Assembly (NCBI GenBank): GCA_021202335.1
Contig: JAJQDE010000005.1
Location: 1-32,280 of the forward strand
Reading direction: 5' to 3'
Length of the DNA stretch: 32,280 bases
Source of the DNA: Lachnospiraceae bacterium
GTDB taxonomy: Bacteria > Bacillota > Clostridia > Lachnospirales > Lachnospiraceae
Both the position numbers and the translations under genes were made by a program. Below are positions 7,955 through 15,288 of the stretch, piece after piece. Below the pieces are notes generated by a model. That model saw nothing but the letters and a program-made list of their open reading frames with translations, was not told the origin of the DNA and ran no database searches. How positions within the stretch are numbered: the stretch's first letter is position 1; every line of letters begins with the position of its first letter.

Positions 7955-8026
7955 GTGAAGAGAATTTCTAAAATAGCAAAAGACGCTATTCAAGAAATTC
8001 TAAAGCTTCACACTGGTCGTGTCTGA
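7955..8026 (+). CDS. Possible 23-residue amphipathic basic peptide
   Basis: A GTG at 7955 starts a 23-codon frame with the sequence VKRISKIAKDAIQEILKLHT followed by GRV and TGA. AAAGGAG (7938-7944) lies 10 nt upstream, slightly far. The same frame also contains a GTG at 7946 and an ATG at 7934. Alternating charged and aliphatic residues would suit an amphipathic helix. The frame lies within a long RNA hairpin, so coding could be accidental. Function unknown. Confidence 0.3.
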   Translation: MKRISKIAKDAIQEILKLHTGRV

Positions 8027-8109
8027 AACCGTAAAAACTATCGTTCCAAAGATAGTCGAGCGGATTTGCGAGAAGCTCGCAAAACGACCGTTTAGCCGAC
8101 GTTAAAGGC

Positions 8110-8147
8110 GAAAGCCCTAGGAGTTACCGCTCCTAGGGCTTTCTTTT
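8110..8147 (+). terminator. Strong Rho-independent terminator of the structured-RNA locus
   Basis: GAAAGCCCTAGGAG (8110-8123) pairs perfectly with CTCCTAGGGCTTTC (8130-8143) around a 6-nt loop, followed by TTTTGTTG. The stretch from 8148 to 8270 is AT-rich and I see no gene in it. Confidence 0.85.
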
Positions 8148-8270
8148 GTTGCCTATGACAACATATTGCTCTACATAATTTTATTGCTTTGTTACGATTG
8201 CAGTATAACACATTCACCCACTTATTGCAATACAACTTTTCAAAAAAATTGTACGCAAAATTATGTGTGT

Positions 8271-8941
8271 TTACCCTTTCTCCACCGTCAGTTCCTGATA
8301 CATCTCCATCAACTTTGCAACACAAACCTCCTCGGTTGTGTCCTTGATTGAAAAGCCATATGCTTCCATTACTGCTTTGTCGTTTTGGGTATGCGCTTTG
8401 CGAAGCTCTGCAGGCATTGCCAATTCATCATATAAATCAGCCAGGCTGCTGTTAGGATATTTTGCCCGCGCGTCCAAAATTCCCTGCGCGGTCTGCTCGA
8501 TTTTGGCTTTCTGCTCGGCGGTGGGAGTACACCACGGGAATGTATTGTAAACTACTTTCGCCGTATACCGGTAATCACTCTTTAATCTTCCGCATACTGT
8601 TCTCATCCATGACATATGCACGTTTGACTCAAGTACGCCGAAATGATACATTTGAGCCTCAGAAATAATTTGTACCTGATTTGTTGGTATTGTATTTTCA
8701 GCCATGAACCCCATAGGCACATATCTTCTACGTTCTGACGATACGATAGGAATTACTATGTAGTGTTTAGGGTTAAGAGTATCTCTAAAAGTAGTTGGTG
8801 TATCTGCAAGCTTGATTGGATGGCTCTTTACGGATAAATTCCTCAAAATCAATCCAAAATCGCTGACTGTCGCTTTTCTCATCACCCTTACCACGCCAGT
8901 TATTATAAAAACGCCGCGTTTCGCTGTTCTGATTCAGTCAT
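8271..8941 (-). pseudogene. Remnant B: internally deleted MmeI-like DNA methyltransferase/restriction enzyme
   Basis: The gene start is preserved: AGGAGG lies 6 nt before ATG 8941 and the protein begins MTESEQRNAA. A frameshift follows, after which another frame reads FYNNWRGKGDEKSDSQRFWI, the usual N-terminus of MmeI-like proteins. The sequence then jumps to the C-terminal target-recognition part (IKLADTPTTFRDTLNPKHY, HMSWMRTVCGRLKSDYRYT, YNTFPWCTPTAEQKAKIEQT) and runs intact to EKG at 8271. The helicase-like spacer and the methyltransferase motifs (FxGxG, NPPY) are all missing, so several hundred codons were deleted. In the family such enzymes methylate, and in some cases cut, DNA as host defence. 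This one cannot. Related tails occur at 7587-7855 and 10968-11084. Confidence 0.75.
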
Positions 8942-8982
8942 TCTCATCCTCCTGCCCTTAAATAATCTTTATTTTATTACCT

Positions 8983-9024
8983 TTAATAACAATCAAAAAT
9001 GCCTTGCAGGGCATCTCTTACCAT
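8983..9024 (-). pseudogene. Truncated start of a MazF/PemK-like toxin gene
   Basis: An ATG at 9024 overlaps the antitoxin stop by 7 bp, the coupling expected for a type II toxin gene. The frame reads MVRDALQG, like the start of MazF/PemK toxins (usually QGDI...), and then IFDCY and a stop. Everything beyond about codon 8 is missing, and AT-rich sequence joins it to the methyltransferase remnant. The toxin identity rests on position and a few residues only. Confidence 0.45.
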
Positions 9025-9260
9025 GTCTCCCTTCCCAACGCTTCTCCCCACGAAAGCTCCTCGTATGCGCCGGTTTTTCCGCCGTATACAGCCGCACGTT
9101 CCTCCAAGGTTTTGTGTTTAAATGACTTTGAAAGCACAATATCTCCATCTGCAACACATACATTCAAATATTCGTCCAAATGAATATCAAGCGTATCCGG
9201 CAACTTCTTTGAAAAGCGCACTCCCTGTCCGTTTCCCCACACCTTAACCCGTACCGGCAT
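9018..9260 (-). CDS. AbrB/MazE-type antitoxin without an intact toxin
   Basis: This 80-residue protein begins MPVRVKVWGNGQGVRFSKKL, the swapped-hairpin AbrB/MazE/SpoVT DNA-binding domain, and ends with an acidic/aromatic tail (EERAAVYGGKTGAYEELSWG) typical of the toxin-binding part. The start is supported by AAGGAGG upstream of ATG 9260. In type II modules the partner is a MazF/PemK mRNA endonuclease encoded just downstream; here only a short stub overlaps the stop. It probably binds its own promoter at the 7-bp inverted repeat 9301-9319. Intact but orphaned. Confidence 0.85.
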   Translation of the reverse strand: MPVRVKVWGNGQGVRFSKKLPDTLDIHLDEYLNVCVADGDIVLSKSFKHKTLEERAAVYGGKTGAYEELSWGEALGRETW

Positions 9261-9300
9261 ATAGCTCCCTCCTTAACGCTTGCTTTTGCATTGAGTTCAT

Positions 9301-9319
9301 GTATATACAAAATATATAC
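9301..9319. promoter_or_regulatory. Inverted repeat upstream of the AbrB-type antitoxin
   Basis: GTATATA (9301-9307) and TATATAC (9313-9319) form a perfect inverted repeat with a 5-bp spacer, about 40 bp before the antitoxin start. MazE-type proteins commonly autoregulate through such sites. Apart from this, 9261-9540 shows short AT-rich inverted repeats and no coding sequence I can support. Confidence 0.45.
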
Positions 9320-9544
9320 CTTGTTTTTCATTGATACAAGCTTTATTTCTCACTTTCGCCTTTGCGGAAATGCAATTCGATAATGACCTTTCCTGCTGTG
9401 TATAATGATATCATAGCTTGTAATTCATGTTTATTACCCGTCTTTCTGCGAAAGACACCAATGCGTCATGAAACATGTGCACTGGTTTTTTTCGCTGTCT
9501 AATTTATTTTCCTTCTGATAAAATATTCTTATAAGACTGACACA

Positions 9545-9715
9545 CTACAGAACACGTGGAGGTGAGTGGCGGGGCTGTATAGCGGCGACCCCGTATAATT
9601 ATATGTTGTCGGTCATCCGTTAAGGCATCAATGAGTGGCTCATAACAGTAGCCCGTAAACTTATCTCTTCCGAAGTCGACTCAATCTCGCCAGATGACCA
9701 GTCACTATCAGTTTT
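9545..9715 (+). ncRNA. Possible IS110 bridge-RNA leader
   Basis: The non-coding stretch before the transposase contains CGGGG/CCCCG around an internal loop (about 9572-9596), GGCT/AGCC around 9636-9652 and AGTCA/TGACT just before the gene. In IS110-group elements the left non-coding end encodes the bridge RNA whose loops pair with target and donor DNA. Position and size (about 170 nt) fit; the loops were not matched to the element ends or target. Confidence 0.35.
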
Positions 9716-9742
9716 ATGACTATTAAATCAGGAGGTAGTTAC

Positions 9743-10839
9743 TTGTCATTTAAAATCTTAAAATTCAACTGCTGTGGACTTGATGCCCACAAAACATGGA
9801 TCTTCGTCTGTATTGGTATTACTGATTCCAACAATCGTACAGAGTATAAGCAGGCTCGCTTTTCTTCCTTTACGAAAGGATTGAATGAGCTGTGTGCTTG
9901 GCTTGAAAAATACAACTGTACTGATATTTGTATGGAATCTACAGGTAAGTATTGAATCCCTGTTTTTAATATTTTAGAACAACACGGTTTATGGGTTACT
10001 CTGTCACATCCCAAATACACCAAACCAATGAAAGGCAATAAAACCGACCGTAAAGATGCCAAATGGATTTGCGACCTATATATGTGCGGTATGGTAAAAC
10101 CTTCTTTTATTCCACCGGCTGACATCAGAGAACTTCGAGATCTTGTAAGATACCGATACAAACTCACCTGTATGATTACCGGTGAAAAGAATCGTGCTCA
10201 GAATTGTCTTACCGTATCGAATCTTAAACTTGATGATGTCTTTTCTGACGTATTTGGTAAATCTTCTCGTTCCATTACAGAACAGATTTTGCAACACCCC
10301 GGAGAAACATTTGATGTAGCACCCTTCGTTAACCGTCGCTGTAAATCCCCTATTGAAGAAATACAGGCTGCTGTTGATGGTACTATTTCTAAAGAACAAG
10401 CTGTGAAGCTTAGGCAGTGCCTTGATCACATCGATGAACTCACAAAGCACATTTCAGAAGTAGAACAGGAAACCCTTCGTCTCAGTGATAAATATGAGTC
10501 TGCTTTAAATTTAATAAGGGCTGTTCCCGGATTCGATAAGAACCCTATGACTGCTATTCAAGTGCTTTCAGAGATTGGTGGTTAAAACATCCTGAGTTTA
10601 CCAACCGTTACAAGCGTATCAAAGCACGCCGTGGTCACAAGAAAGCCATCATTGCTATCTGTCGTATGATCCTGACCGCTATCCGGCACATACTCTCAGA
10701 TGTAAAGCCATATACACCGGATGGATTTCTTGAATCCCGTCCTGTGAAAGCAAAAAAGGTATTAACTGCTTCACAGGCACTTAATCTGTTAAAGCAACGA
10801 AGTTATCTTATCAAAGATAATCCTGTTCCAGCTTCCTAA
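9743..10839 (+). pseudogene. IS110-family transposase, broken by a stop and a deletion
   Basis: The N-terminal RuvC-like DEDD domain is clear: CCGLDAHKTWIFVCIG (first Asp), CMESTGKY (Glu) and NKTDRKDAKWICDL (last Asp pair). The codon after GKY is TGA (9953-9955), where the family has Trp (GKYWIPVF); the same frame resumes as IPVFNILEQHG. The frame then runs to SEIGG and a TAA at 10583, where sequence jumps to KHPEFTNRYKRIKARRGHKK in another frame and ends RSYLIKDNPVPAS. I estimate that about 55-60 residues of the C-terminal Tnp domain, including the conserved serine region, are deleted. The start is uncertain; TTG 9743 has GGAGG upstream. It cannot make an active recombinase. Confidence 0.85.
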
Positions 10840-10967
10840 TTAGGTGTTGCGTTTATATTCAATTTTTCAGCCATCATGAAATGGCTTATTTGTGATGCTC
10901 AAATTTATTTTCTATCCACTACCTCTTTGTTTCAAACTTTAATTACCCTCTGATTAAAAATAAAAAT

Positions 10968-11084
10968 CTCCTCAGAGGAGTCCTTGATGGAAAATCCGTA
11001 TGCTTTCATGACTGCTTTGTCGTTTTGGGTGTGCGCACGGCGAAGCTCAGACGGCATGGTAAGTTCATCGTTCAAATCCGCAAG
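10968..11084 (-). pseudogene. Remnant C of the MmeI-like methyltransferase tail
   Basis: The minus strand reads SLADLNDELTMPSELRRAHT followed by QNDKAVMKAYGFSIKDSSEE, matching the tails at 7587-7855 and 8271-8941. Its downstream end is cut at about 10967 next to the IS110 right end, and its upstream end is joined at GCTGC (11085-11089) to a fragment of the P-type ATPase gene. It is only about 40 codons long and non-functional. Confidence 0.7.
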
Positions 11085-11141
11085 GCTGCAAAACACATCA
11101 GCTATCGCCATCAGCCTCCGCGTAATGGAAAAATTTTTGAA
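11085..11141 (+). repeat. 57-bp copy of the 3' end of the P-type ATPase gene
   Basis: Bases 11085-11141 match 7354-7410 with three mismatches and encode NTSAIAISLRVMEKFLK (original NTSTIAISLRGMEKFLK). The copy is fused to methyltransferase remnant C at the shared bases GCTGC, suggesting a microhomology-mediated join. The stretch 11142-11187 holds nothing I recognise. Confidence 0.85.
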
Positions 11142-11187
11142 AAGTCCAATGGTTCCTTTTTTAATTGCAATGTGTGCATTTCCTGAC

Positions 11188-11412
11188 CTAGCGAAATTCA
11201 AATAACTTATAAACGGGAATGTTTAATGCCCTTGCAATACGAAAAATCACGTCTAACGACACTGCGCAGTCATTATTTTCAATTCTTGACATATGAGTTC
11301 TGCTTATATCAACCATCTCTGCCAATTGAATCTGAGACAGACGCTGCTCTTTTCGATAGTAAGCTATATTTAATCCAAGCTTCTTATACTCACTGTGAAA
11401 TTCCCTCTCCAT
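11188..11412 (-). CDS. XRE-family (Cro/C1-type) transcriptional regulator
   Basis: This 74-residue protein is essentially a single helix-turn-helix domain. GLNIAYYRKEQRLSQIQLAE is followed by MVDISRTHMSRIEN, the recognition-helix region, and the C-terminus is NIPVYKLFEFR. The start at ATG 11412 is preceded by AAAGGAGA; upstream in-frame codons lack a ribosome site. It looks intact although it borders the degraded island. It is divergent from the membrane protein at 11583, and a perfect inverted repeat at 11530-11544 lies between them and might be its operator (inference). Confidence 0.85.
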   Translation of the reverse strand: MEREFHSEYKKLGLNIAYYRKEQRLSQIQLAEMVDISRTHMSRIENNDCAVSLDVIFRIARALNIPVYKLFEFR

Positions 11413-11529
11413 ATGAATACATCTCCTTTTGTATAGCTTATGAAAATTTAAAGCGAGTATCGACAACTTGTAATATTATAAATGTTATATTGTACGTTGC
11501 ATTTTCTACTTGAAAGTGATAAAATTTAC

Positions 11530-11544
11530 TGTAACCGGGTTACA
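11530..11544. promoter_or_regulatory. Palindrome between the XRE regulator and the membrane-protein gene
   Basis: TGTAACC (11530-11536) and GGTTACA (11538-11544) form a perfect 7-bp inverted repeat around one base, about 40 bp before the gene at 11583, followed by TATAAC (possible -10). A repressor site is likely. Confidence 0.4.
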
Positions 11545-11582
11545 CACTTCCTATAACATACCCATATGAACAAAGGAGAAGA

Positions 11583-13946
11583 ATGGAGATTAGTATGAAG
11601 CCTCAAAATTTATATACATTTTTTAAACAGCATCCCGTATTCCGCTTTGTCTGCATTATTGAGCTTATTATATTGGCATGGGTGGCTTCGCAATGTCTGC
11701 GACCTGCATACAGCCTGCTTTTCACAACCGCCTGCTTAATACCATCTGAAGTTCAAAACGCCGCTATTCGATTGGTTAAAGAAACCGATGCTTCCTATTA
11801 TGAAATAACATCACAGGAAACGTTAAGCGAAACTGTATTATCTACGGACCGTTTTCTGTTATATCCGGGTGCATACAGTATCAAAATCACCTATTTGTCC
11901 GATGCTGCTGACGACCCGGAAAACAGTGTCACAAACAGCATGGGAAGCTTAAGCTTAAACAGCTCACACCATAGCTCATGCTTTAATTTTAACAGCTTGG
12001 CACTCAGAGATTCCTACACAGAAGAAAGTCAGACAGTACAAATAAACTCACCAATAGCTATTGATGATTTAAATATGTCCATAGCCTATACAGGTGTCGG
12101 GACATTAGCTGTCCGCAACATTGAAGTATCTGAAATTATATCATACAAATATATGTTTATGGCTATTATTACATCCGTCTTTCTTTTGTTGAATTTCATT
12201 ATGCTGAAATTTATACGCGGAGAATTTAGAATCACACATGGCGTACTATGCCTTATCTGTCTTACGGCAGCGCTTCCTTTTGCCTCTGATTTTTCTTATT
12301 CCGGTCATGATATCGGTTTTCATCTGAACAGAATTGTGTGCCTTTCAGATGAATTAAAGCTTGGAAATATTTTCCCTGCAATATTTTCAACCGCATTAAA
12401 CGGATATGGTTATGCTAATCCACTGTTTTATGGACAATTTTTTCTATATATACCTGCGATTTTATATTGCTGCGGATTTTCCCTTACTTTTGCTTATAAT
12501 ACATATATTGTACTTTTTTCCGTTGCCTGCTGCCTGATTATGTATTATTCATCAATGCAGATATTTAAGAGAGCAAAACCCTCTTTGCTTTCTTCTGCAT
12601 TGTATACTCTCAGCGCAGTACGGCTTACCAATATTTTTACACGCAGCGCGGTTGGCGAATTTTCTGCACAGACCTTTCTGCCTTTGGTTGTCCTTGGATT
12701 TTATAATATATATTCCGCACAAAATAATGAGAAGCTCCCTCTAAAAAAATACCTCCCTATTGTTGTAGGACTAACCGGAATATTACTCTCTCATACGTTA
12801 AGCATTTTAATGTGCAGTCTGCTTATCTTGGGATTCTGTGTTTTTAACCTGAAACAAACATTAAAGAAAAATCGAATGGCTGCACTATGCAAAGCTGCTA
12901 TATTGACCATTCTTGTCAATTTGTCCACACTGATTCCATTTATTGATTCTTATTCCATGGATTTAATCGTGAGCCGCAAAACAAACTATATTCAGGGCAC
13001 GGGCACTTACCCAATACAGCTGTTTAATATTATTGTCAATAATTTTCAGCAGTCAAACGTATCTGGAACGGCAGCAAATGAAATGTCCTTATCCATTGGC
13101 TTTTCCATAACTCTCGGTTTACTCCTTTATGTATTTTTCCTAATCGGGAAAAGCGAAGCTGATAAGAAAAGCTGCATTAGTAAATTTGCAAAGATATGCT
13201 TTCTTTTCACATGCATCACTTTATTTTTGTCGACAGGATATATGCCATATGATGCCTTAGATTTTCTGCCCGAAAATATATACTCCCTTCTGACAACGTA
13301 TCAATTTTCATGGAGATGGCTTGTATTTGCGACTCTTTTTGGCGTATATTGCACAGCGTATACCGTTGAAGCTTGCAAAAAAGCTGCCTTTAGTGAATAT
13401 GCTGCTGACCTTGCTTTCTGTGCCGTTATCGCAATATTAAGTATAAACACCGGGCAAATCTACGCCGACCAGCTAAAGACAAGTCCCCTTGATAAGTATT
13501 CAAACAATTCGTACTCATATAACATGAATGTGGGAAACGGCGAATATCTGCTTTCGGGAGATTATAATGACAACCCGTTGCACAACTATGCAAAGCCGGA
13601 CTATGATGCAACAGCAGTCAATCTTTATGATTATAAGCGAACCGGCACTTCTGCTGATTTTTATGTGCAGAATACTTCCGGCTCGTCAGAAACCGTCATT
13701 TTGCCAATTATTTGCTATGATAACTACCACACATACGATAAGAATGGCACAACCATCAATATAAGCAAAAATGCAGATAGCAGAATTGCCGTTGAAATAC
13801 CTGCGGGCTATGACGGAAATATACAAATACGCTATAACTTCCCGTATCATTGGAAAACTGCTATTTTTATATCCGTAATAACTATTCTATCCATAGCAGT
13901 ATACCACATTATACGGCATTATAAAAAGAAAATATATCGCATATAA
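11583..13946 (+). CDS. Large multi-pass membrane protein, PTPS-related/YfhO-like
   Basis: This 787-residue protein has an N-terminal membrane helix (about 19-40), an extracytoplasmic beta-rich region (about 55-185), roughly ten further hydrophobic segments up to about residue 600, another extracytoplasmic beta-rich part (about 620-755), a last membrane helix and a basic tail HYKKKIYRI. The segment SGHDIGFHLNRIVCLSDELK with GYGYANPLFYGQFFLYIP is typical of 6-pyruvoyl-tetrahydropterin-synthase-related and YfhO-like membrane proteins, a GT-C-like group thought to act on cell-surface polymers. The exact reaction is not known. Two starts are possible, ATG 11583 (after AAAGGAG) and ATG 11598. The gene is more AT-rich than its neighbours and follows the degraded island, so it may be acquired. 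Confidence 0.8.
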   Translation: MEISMKPQNLYTFFKQHPVFRFVCIIELIILAWVASQCLRPAYSLLFTTACLIPSEVQNAAIRLVKETDASYYEITSQETLSETVLSTDRFLLYPGAYSIKITYLSDAADDPENSVTNSMGSLSLNSSHHSSCFNFNSLALRDSYTEESQTVQINSPIAIDDLNMSIAYTGVGTLAVRNIEVSEIISYKYMFMAIITSVFLLLNFIMLKFIRGEFRITHGVLCLICLTAALPFASDFSYSGHDIGFHLNRIVCLSDELKLGNIFPAIFSTALNGYGYANPLFYGQFFLYIPAILYCCGFSLTFAYNTYIVLFSVACCLIMYYSSMQIFKRAKPSLLSSALYTLSAVRLTNIFTRSAVGEFSAQTFLPLVVLGFYNIYSAQNNEKLPLKKYLPIVVGLTGILLSHTLSILMCSLLILGFCVFNLKQTLKKNRMAALCKAAILTILVNLSTLIPFIDSYSMDLIVSRKTNYIQGTGTYPIQLFNIIVNNFQQSNVSGTAANEMSLSIGFSITLGLLLYVFFLIGKSEADKKSCISKFAKICFLFTCITLFLSTGYMPYDALDFLPENIYSLLTTYQFSWRWLVFATLFGVYCTAYTVEACKKAAFSEYAADLAFCAVIAILSINTGQIYADQLKTSPLDKYSNNSYSYNMNVGNGEYLLSGDYNDNPLHNYAKPDYDATAVNLYDYKRTGTSADFYVQNTSGSSETVILPIICYDNYHTYDKNGTTINISKNADSRIAVEIPAGYDGNIQIRYNFPYHWKTAIFISVITILSIAVYHIIRHYKKKIYRI

Positions 13947-13978
13947 AAGGCGGACAGCTATATTCAGTTGTCCGCCTT
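13947..13978. terminator. Bidirectional terminator between convergent genes
   Basis: AAGGCGGACA (13947-13956) pairs with TGTCCGCCTT (13969-13978). On the minus strand it is followed by TTTTATAT, which would terminate the phosphofructokinase transcript; the plus side has only a weak T-run. Confidence 0.65.
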
Positions 13979-14004
13979 CCCGGTAATTCTATTCATCGTC
14001 CGCC

Positions 14005-15078
14005 TTAATCCCCGAAGCTGATTCCCAAAAGCTTAGCCTCTTGAATGATATCGGAATTAGGGTCTACCATCTTGAGCTTTCCTGCCACATCCTCAAGCGG
14101 AACCTTCACAATCTCCCTGTTCCGGTAGCCGACCATAAAGCCGTATTCCTTCTGCAGAATGAGCTGCGCCGCCTCCGCGCCCAAACGGCTTGCAAATACT
14201 CTGTCGTATGAGTTGGGGCTGCCGCCGCGCTGCGTATGTCCGGGAACCGTCACGCGAACCTCCATTCCGCTTTTCTTCGTAATCTGCTCCGCAATCTCAT
14301 AAGAAACGCTGGGGTATTTGTAATCCGCCATATACTTCTTTAATTCCTTCTTGGAAAGGGCTGCCGCCTCCTTTGAAATGGCGCCCTCCGCAACTGCGAG
14401 AATCGTAAAGCGGCTGCCTCTCTCGGAACGCCGCTGTATTGCCTCAATTACTTTGTCGATATCATACGGTATCTCGGGAATCAGTATGATGTCCGCGCCG
14501 CCCGCCATGCCGGCATTCAGCGTAAGGTAGCCTACCTTATGCCCCATTACCTCGACAATAAATACTCTGCCGTGCGACGCCGCCGTGGTGTGAATCTGGT
14601 CTATGCACTGTGTCGCAATATCCACCGCGCTTTGGAAGCCGAAAGTCATGTCCGTTCCCCAAAGGTCATTGTCGATGGTCTTTGGAAGCGTCACTACGTT
14701 TAAGCCCTCCTCACGCAGAAGGTTCGCCGTCTTGTGCGTGCCGTTTCCGCCCAGCACCACCAAACAGTCCAAATTAAGCTTGTAATAGTTGTGCTTCATA
14801 GCCTCAACCTTATCAAGCCCGTTTTCGTCCGGGTCACGCATATTTTTAAAGGGCATGCGCGAGCTTCCCAAAATCGTTCCGCCCTTTGTCAGTATTCCCG
14901 AGAAATCAGAGCTTCCAAGCATTTTGTATTTTCCGTAAATGAGTCCCTTGTAACCGTCAAGAAACCCGAAAAGCTCCACCTGTTCCCCTGAATTAAACAA
15001 CGTTTTTGCCACGCCGCGCATTGCAGCGTTAAGCGCCTGGCAATCGCCGCCGCTTGTCAACATACCTATCCTTATCAT
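14005..15078 (-). CDS. pfkA: 6-phosphofructokinase
   Basis: This enzyme phosphorylates fructose 6-phosphate to the 1,6-bisphosphate in glycolysis, in the cytoplasm. The 357-residue protein has the PFK fold with GGDCQALNAA (10-19), GGNGTHKT (110-117), PKTIDND with catalytic Asp136, MGHKVG (178-183) and GHTQRGGSP near the C-terminus. The phosphoryl-donor residues are mixed: glycine in GGNGT (the ATP-type residue; PPi enzymes have Asp) but lysine in PKTIDND (as in PPi-type and some ATP enzymes). The usual GGDG aspartate is Asn here. So the donor, ATP or PPi, is likely ATP but not certain. The start has AAAGGAGGG just upstream, and a TTGTTA-17-TATAAT promoter precedes it. Single-gene transcript. 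Confidence 0.93.
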   Translation of the reverse strand: MIRIGMLTSGGDCQALNAAMRGVAKTLFNSGEQVELFGFLDGYKGLIYGKYKMLGSSDFSGILTKGGTILGSSRMPFKNMRDPDENGLDKVEAMKHNYYKLNLDCLVVLGGNGTHKTANLLREEGLNVVTLPKTIDNDLWGTDMTFGFQSAVDIATQCIDQIHTTAASHGRVFIVEVMGHKVGYLTLNAGMAGGADIILIPEIPYDIDKVIEAIQRRSERGSRFTILAVAEGAISKEAAALSKKELKKYMADYKYPSVSYEIAEQITKKSGMEVRVTVPGHTQRGGSPNSYDRVFASRLGAEAAQLILQKEYGFMVGYRNREIVKVPLEDVAGKLKMVDPNSDIIQEAKLLGISFGD

Positions 15079-15125
15079 TGGACCCTCCTTTTTCGCAGGA
15101 ATACCTCTGCGCGTTTTATGCTATT

Positions 15126-15154
15126 ATTATAATCCCTTTTTCGGATACTAACAA
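15126..15154 (-). promoter_or_regulatory. pfkA promoter
   Basis: On the minus strand TTGTTA (15149-15154) is spaced 17 bp from a perfect TATAAT (15126-15131), about 48 bp before the start codon. Confidence 0.65.
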
Positions 15155-15190
15155 CTTATTCCTTTAATCTTTTGAAATTTTGTAAATTTT

Positions 15191-15258
15191 TTACAAACGC
15201 GCTTATTTTTGTTATATAATGGCTATATATGTCAATGCTTCAAAGCGCGCTTTGACAT
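15191..15258 (+). promoter_or_regulatory. mscL promoter and leader inverted repeats
   Basis: TTACAA (15191-15196) and a perfect TATAAT (15215-15220) are spaced 18 bp. The leader then has ATGTCAA/TTGACAT (15229-15235 with 15252-15258) and an overlapping palindrome AAAGCGCGCTTT (15242-15253), which could form alternative hairpins. Confidence 0.5.
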
Positions 15259-15288
15259 AAAAATCATTATTTTAAGGGGGAATTTCCA

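Larger units (their letters stand above)
7912..8147 (+). ncRNA. Candidate structured small RNA with own promoter and terminator
   Basis: Between the promoter at 7877-7905 and the terminator at 8110-8147 there is a series of inverted repeats. Hairpin 1 (7943-8014) nests three stems: AGTGTGAA/TTCACACT, AGAATTTCT/AGAAATTCT and AATAGC/GCTATT. Hairpin 2 pairs ACTATC/GATAGT (8037-8056). Hairpin 3 pairs TTTGCGA/TCGCAAA (8065-8083), with GTCG/CGAC possible outside it. Hairpin 4 is the 14-bp terminator stem. A tiny ORF (7955-8026) overlaps hairpin 1. I do not recognise it as a known RNA family. It could be a regulatory RNA, a leader peptide with attenuator, a dual-function RNA, or the end of a mobile element. 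It sits between two methyltransferase remnants. Confidence 0.55.
9540..10965 (+). mobile_element. Degraded IS110-family insertion sequence
   Basis: The element contains a leader of about 180 bp, a broken DEDD transposase gene (9743-10839) and a short right flank. IS110 elements lack terminal inverted repeats, so the limits are approximate. The right end is placed near 10965 because methyltransferase homology starts at 10968. The left end is set before the hairpin-rich leader. The element is adjacent to methyltransferase remnant C and may have inserted there. Confidence 0.6.

Noticed and set aside
7665-7993. Open frames over methyltransferase remnant A and the structured RNA
   Set aside because: The plus frame is antisense to the remnant. 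The minus frame starts within the RNA hairpin and only its last part is true methyltransferase homology.
10984-11205. Plus-strand 73-codon frame
   Set aside because: It is a chimera of antisense methyltransferase tail and the copied ATPase gene end, not a gene.
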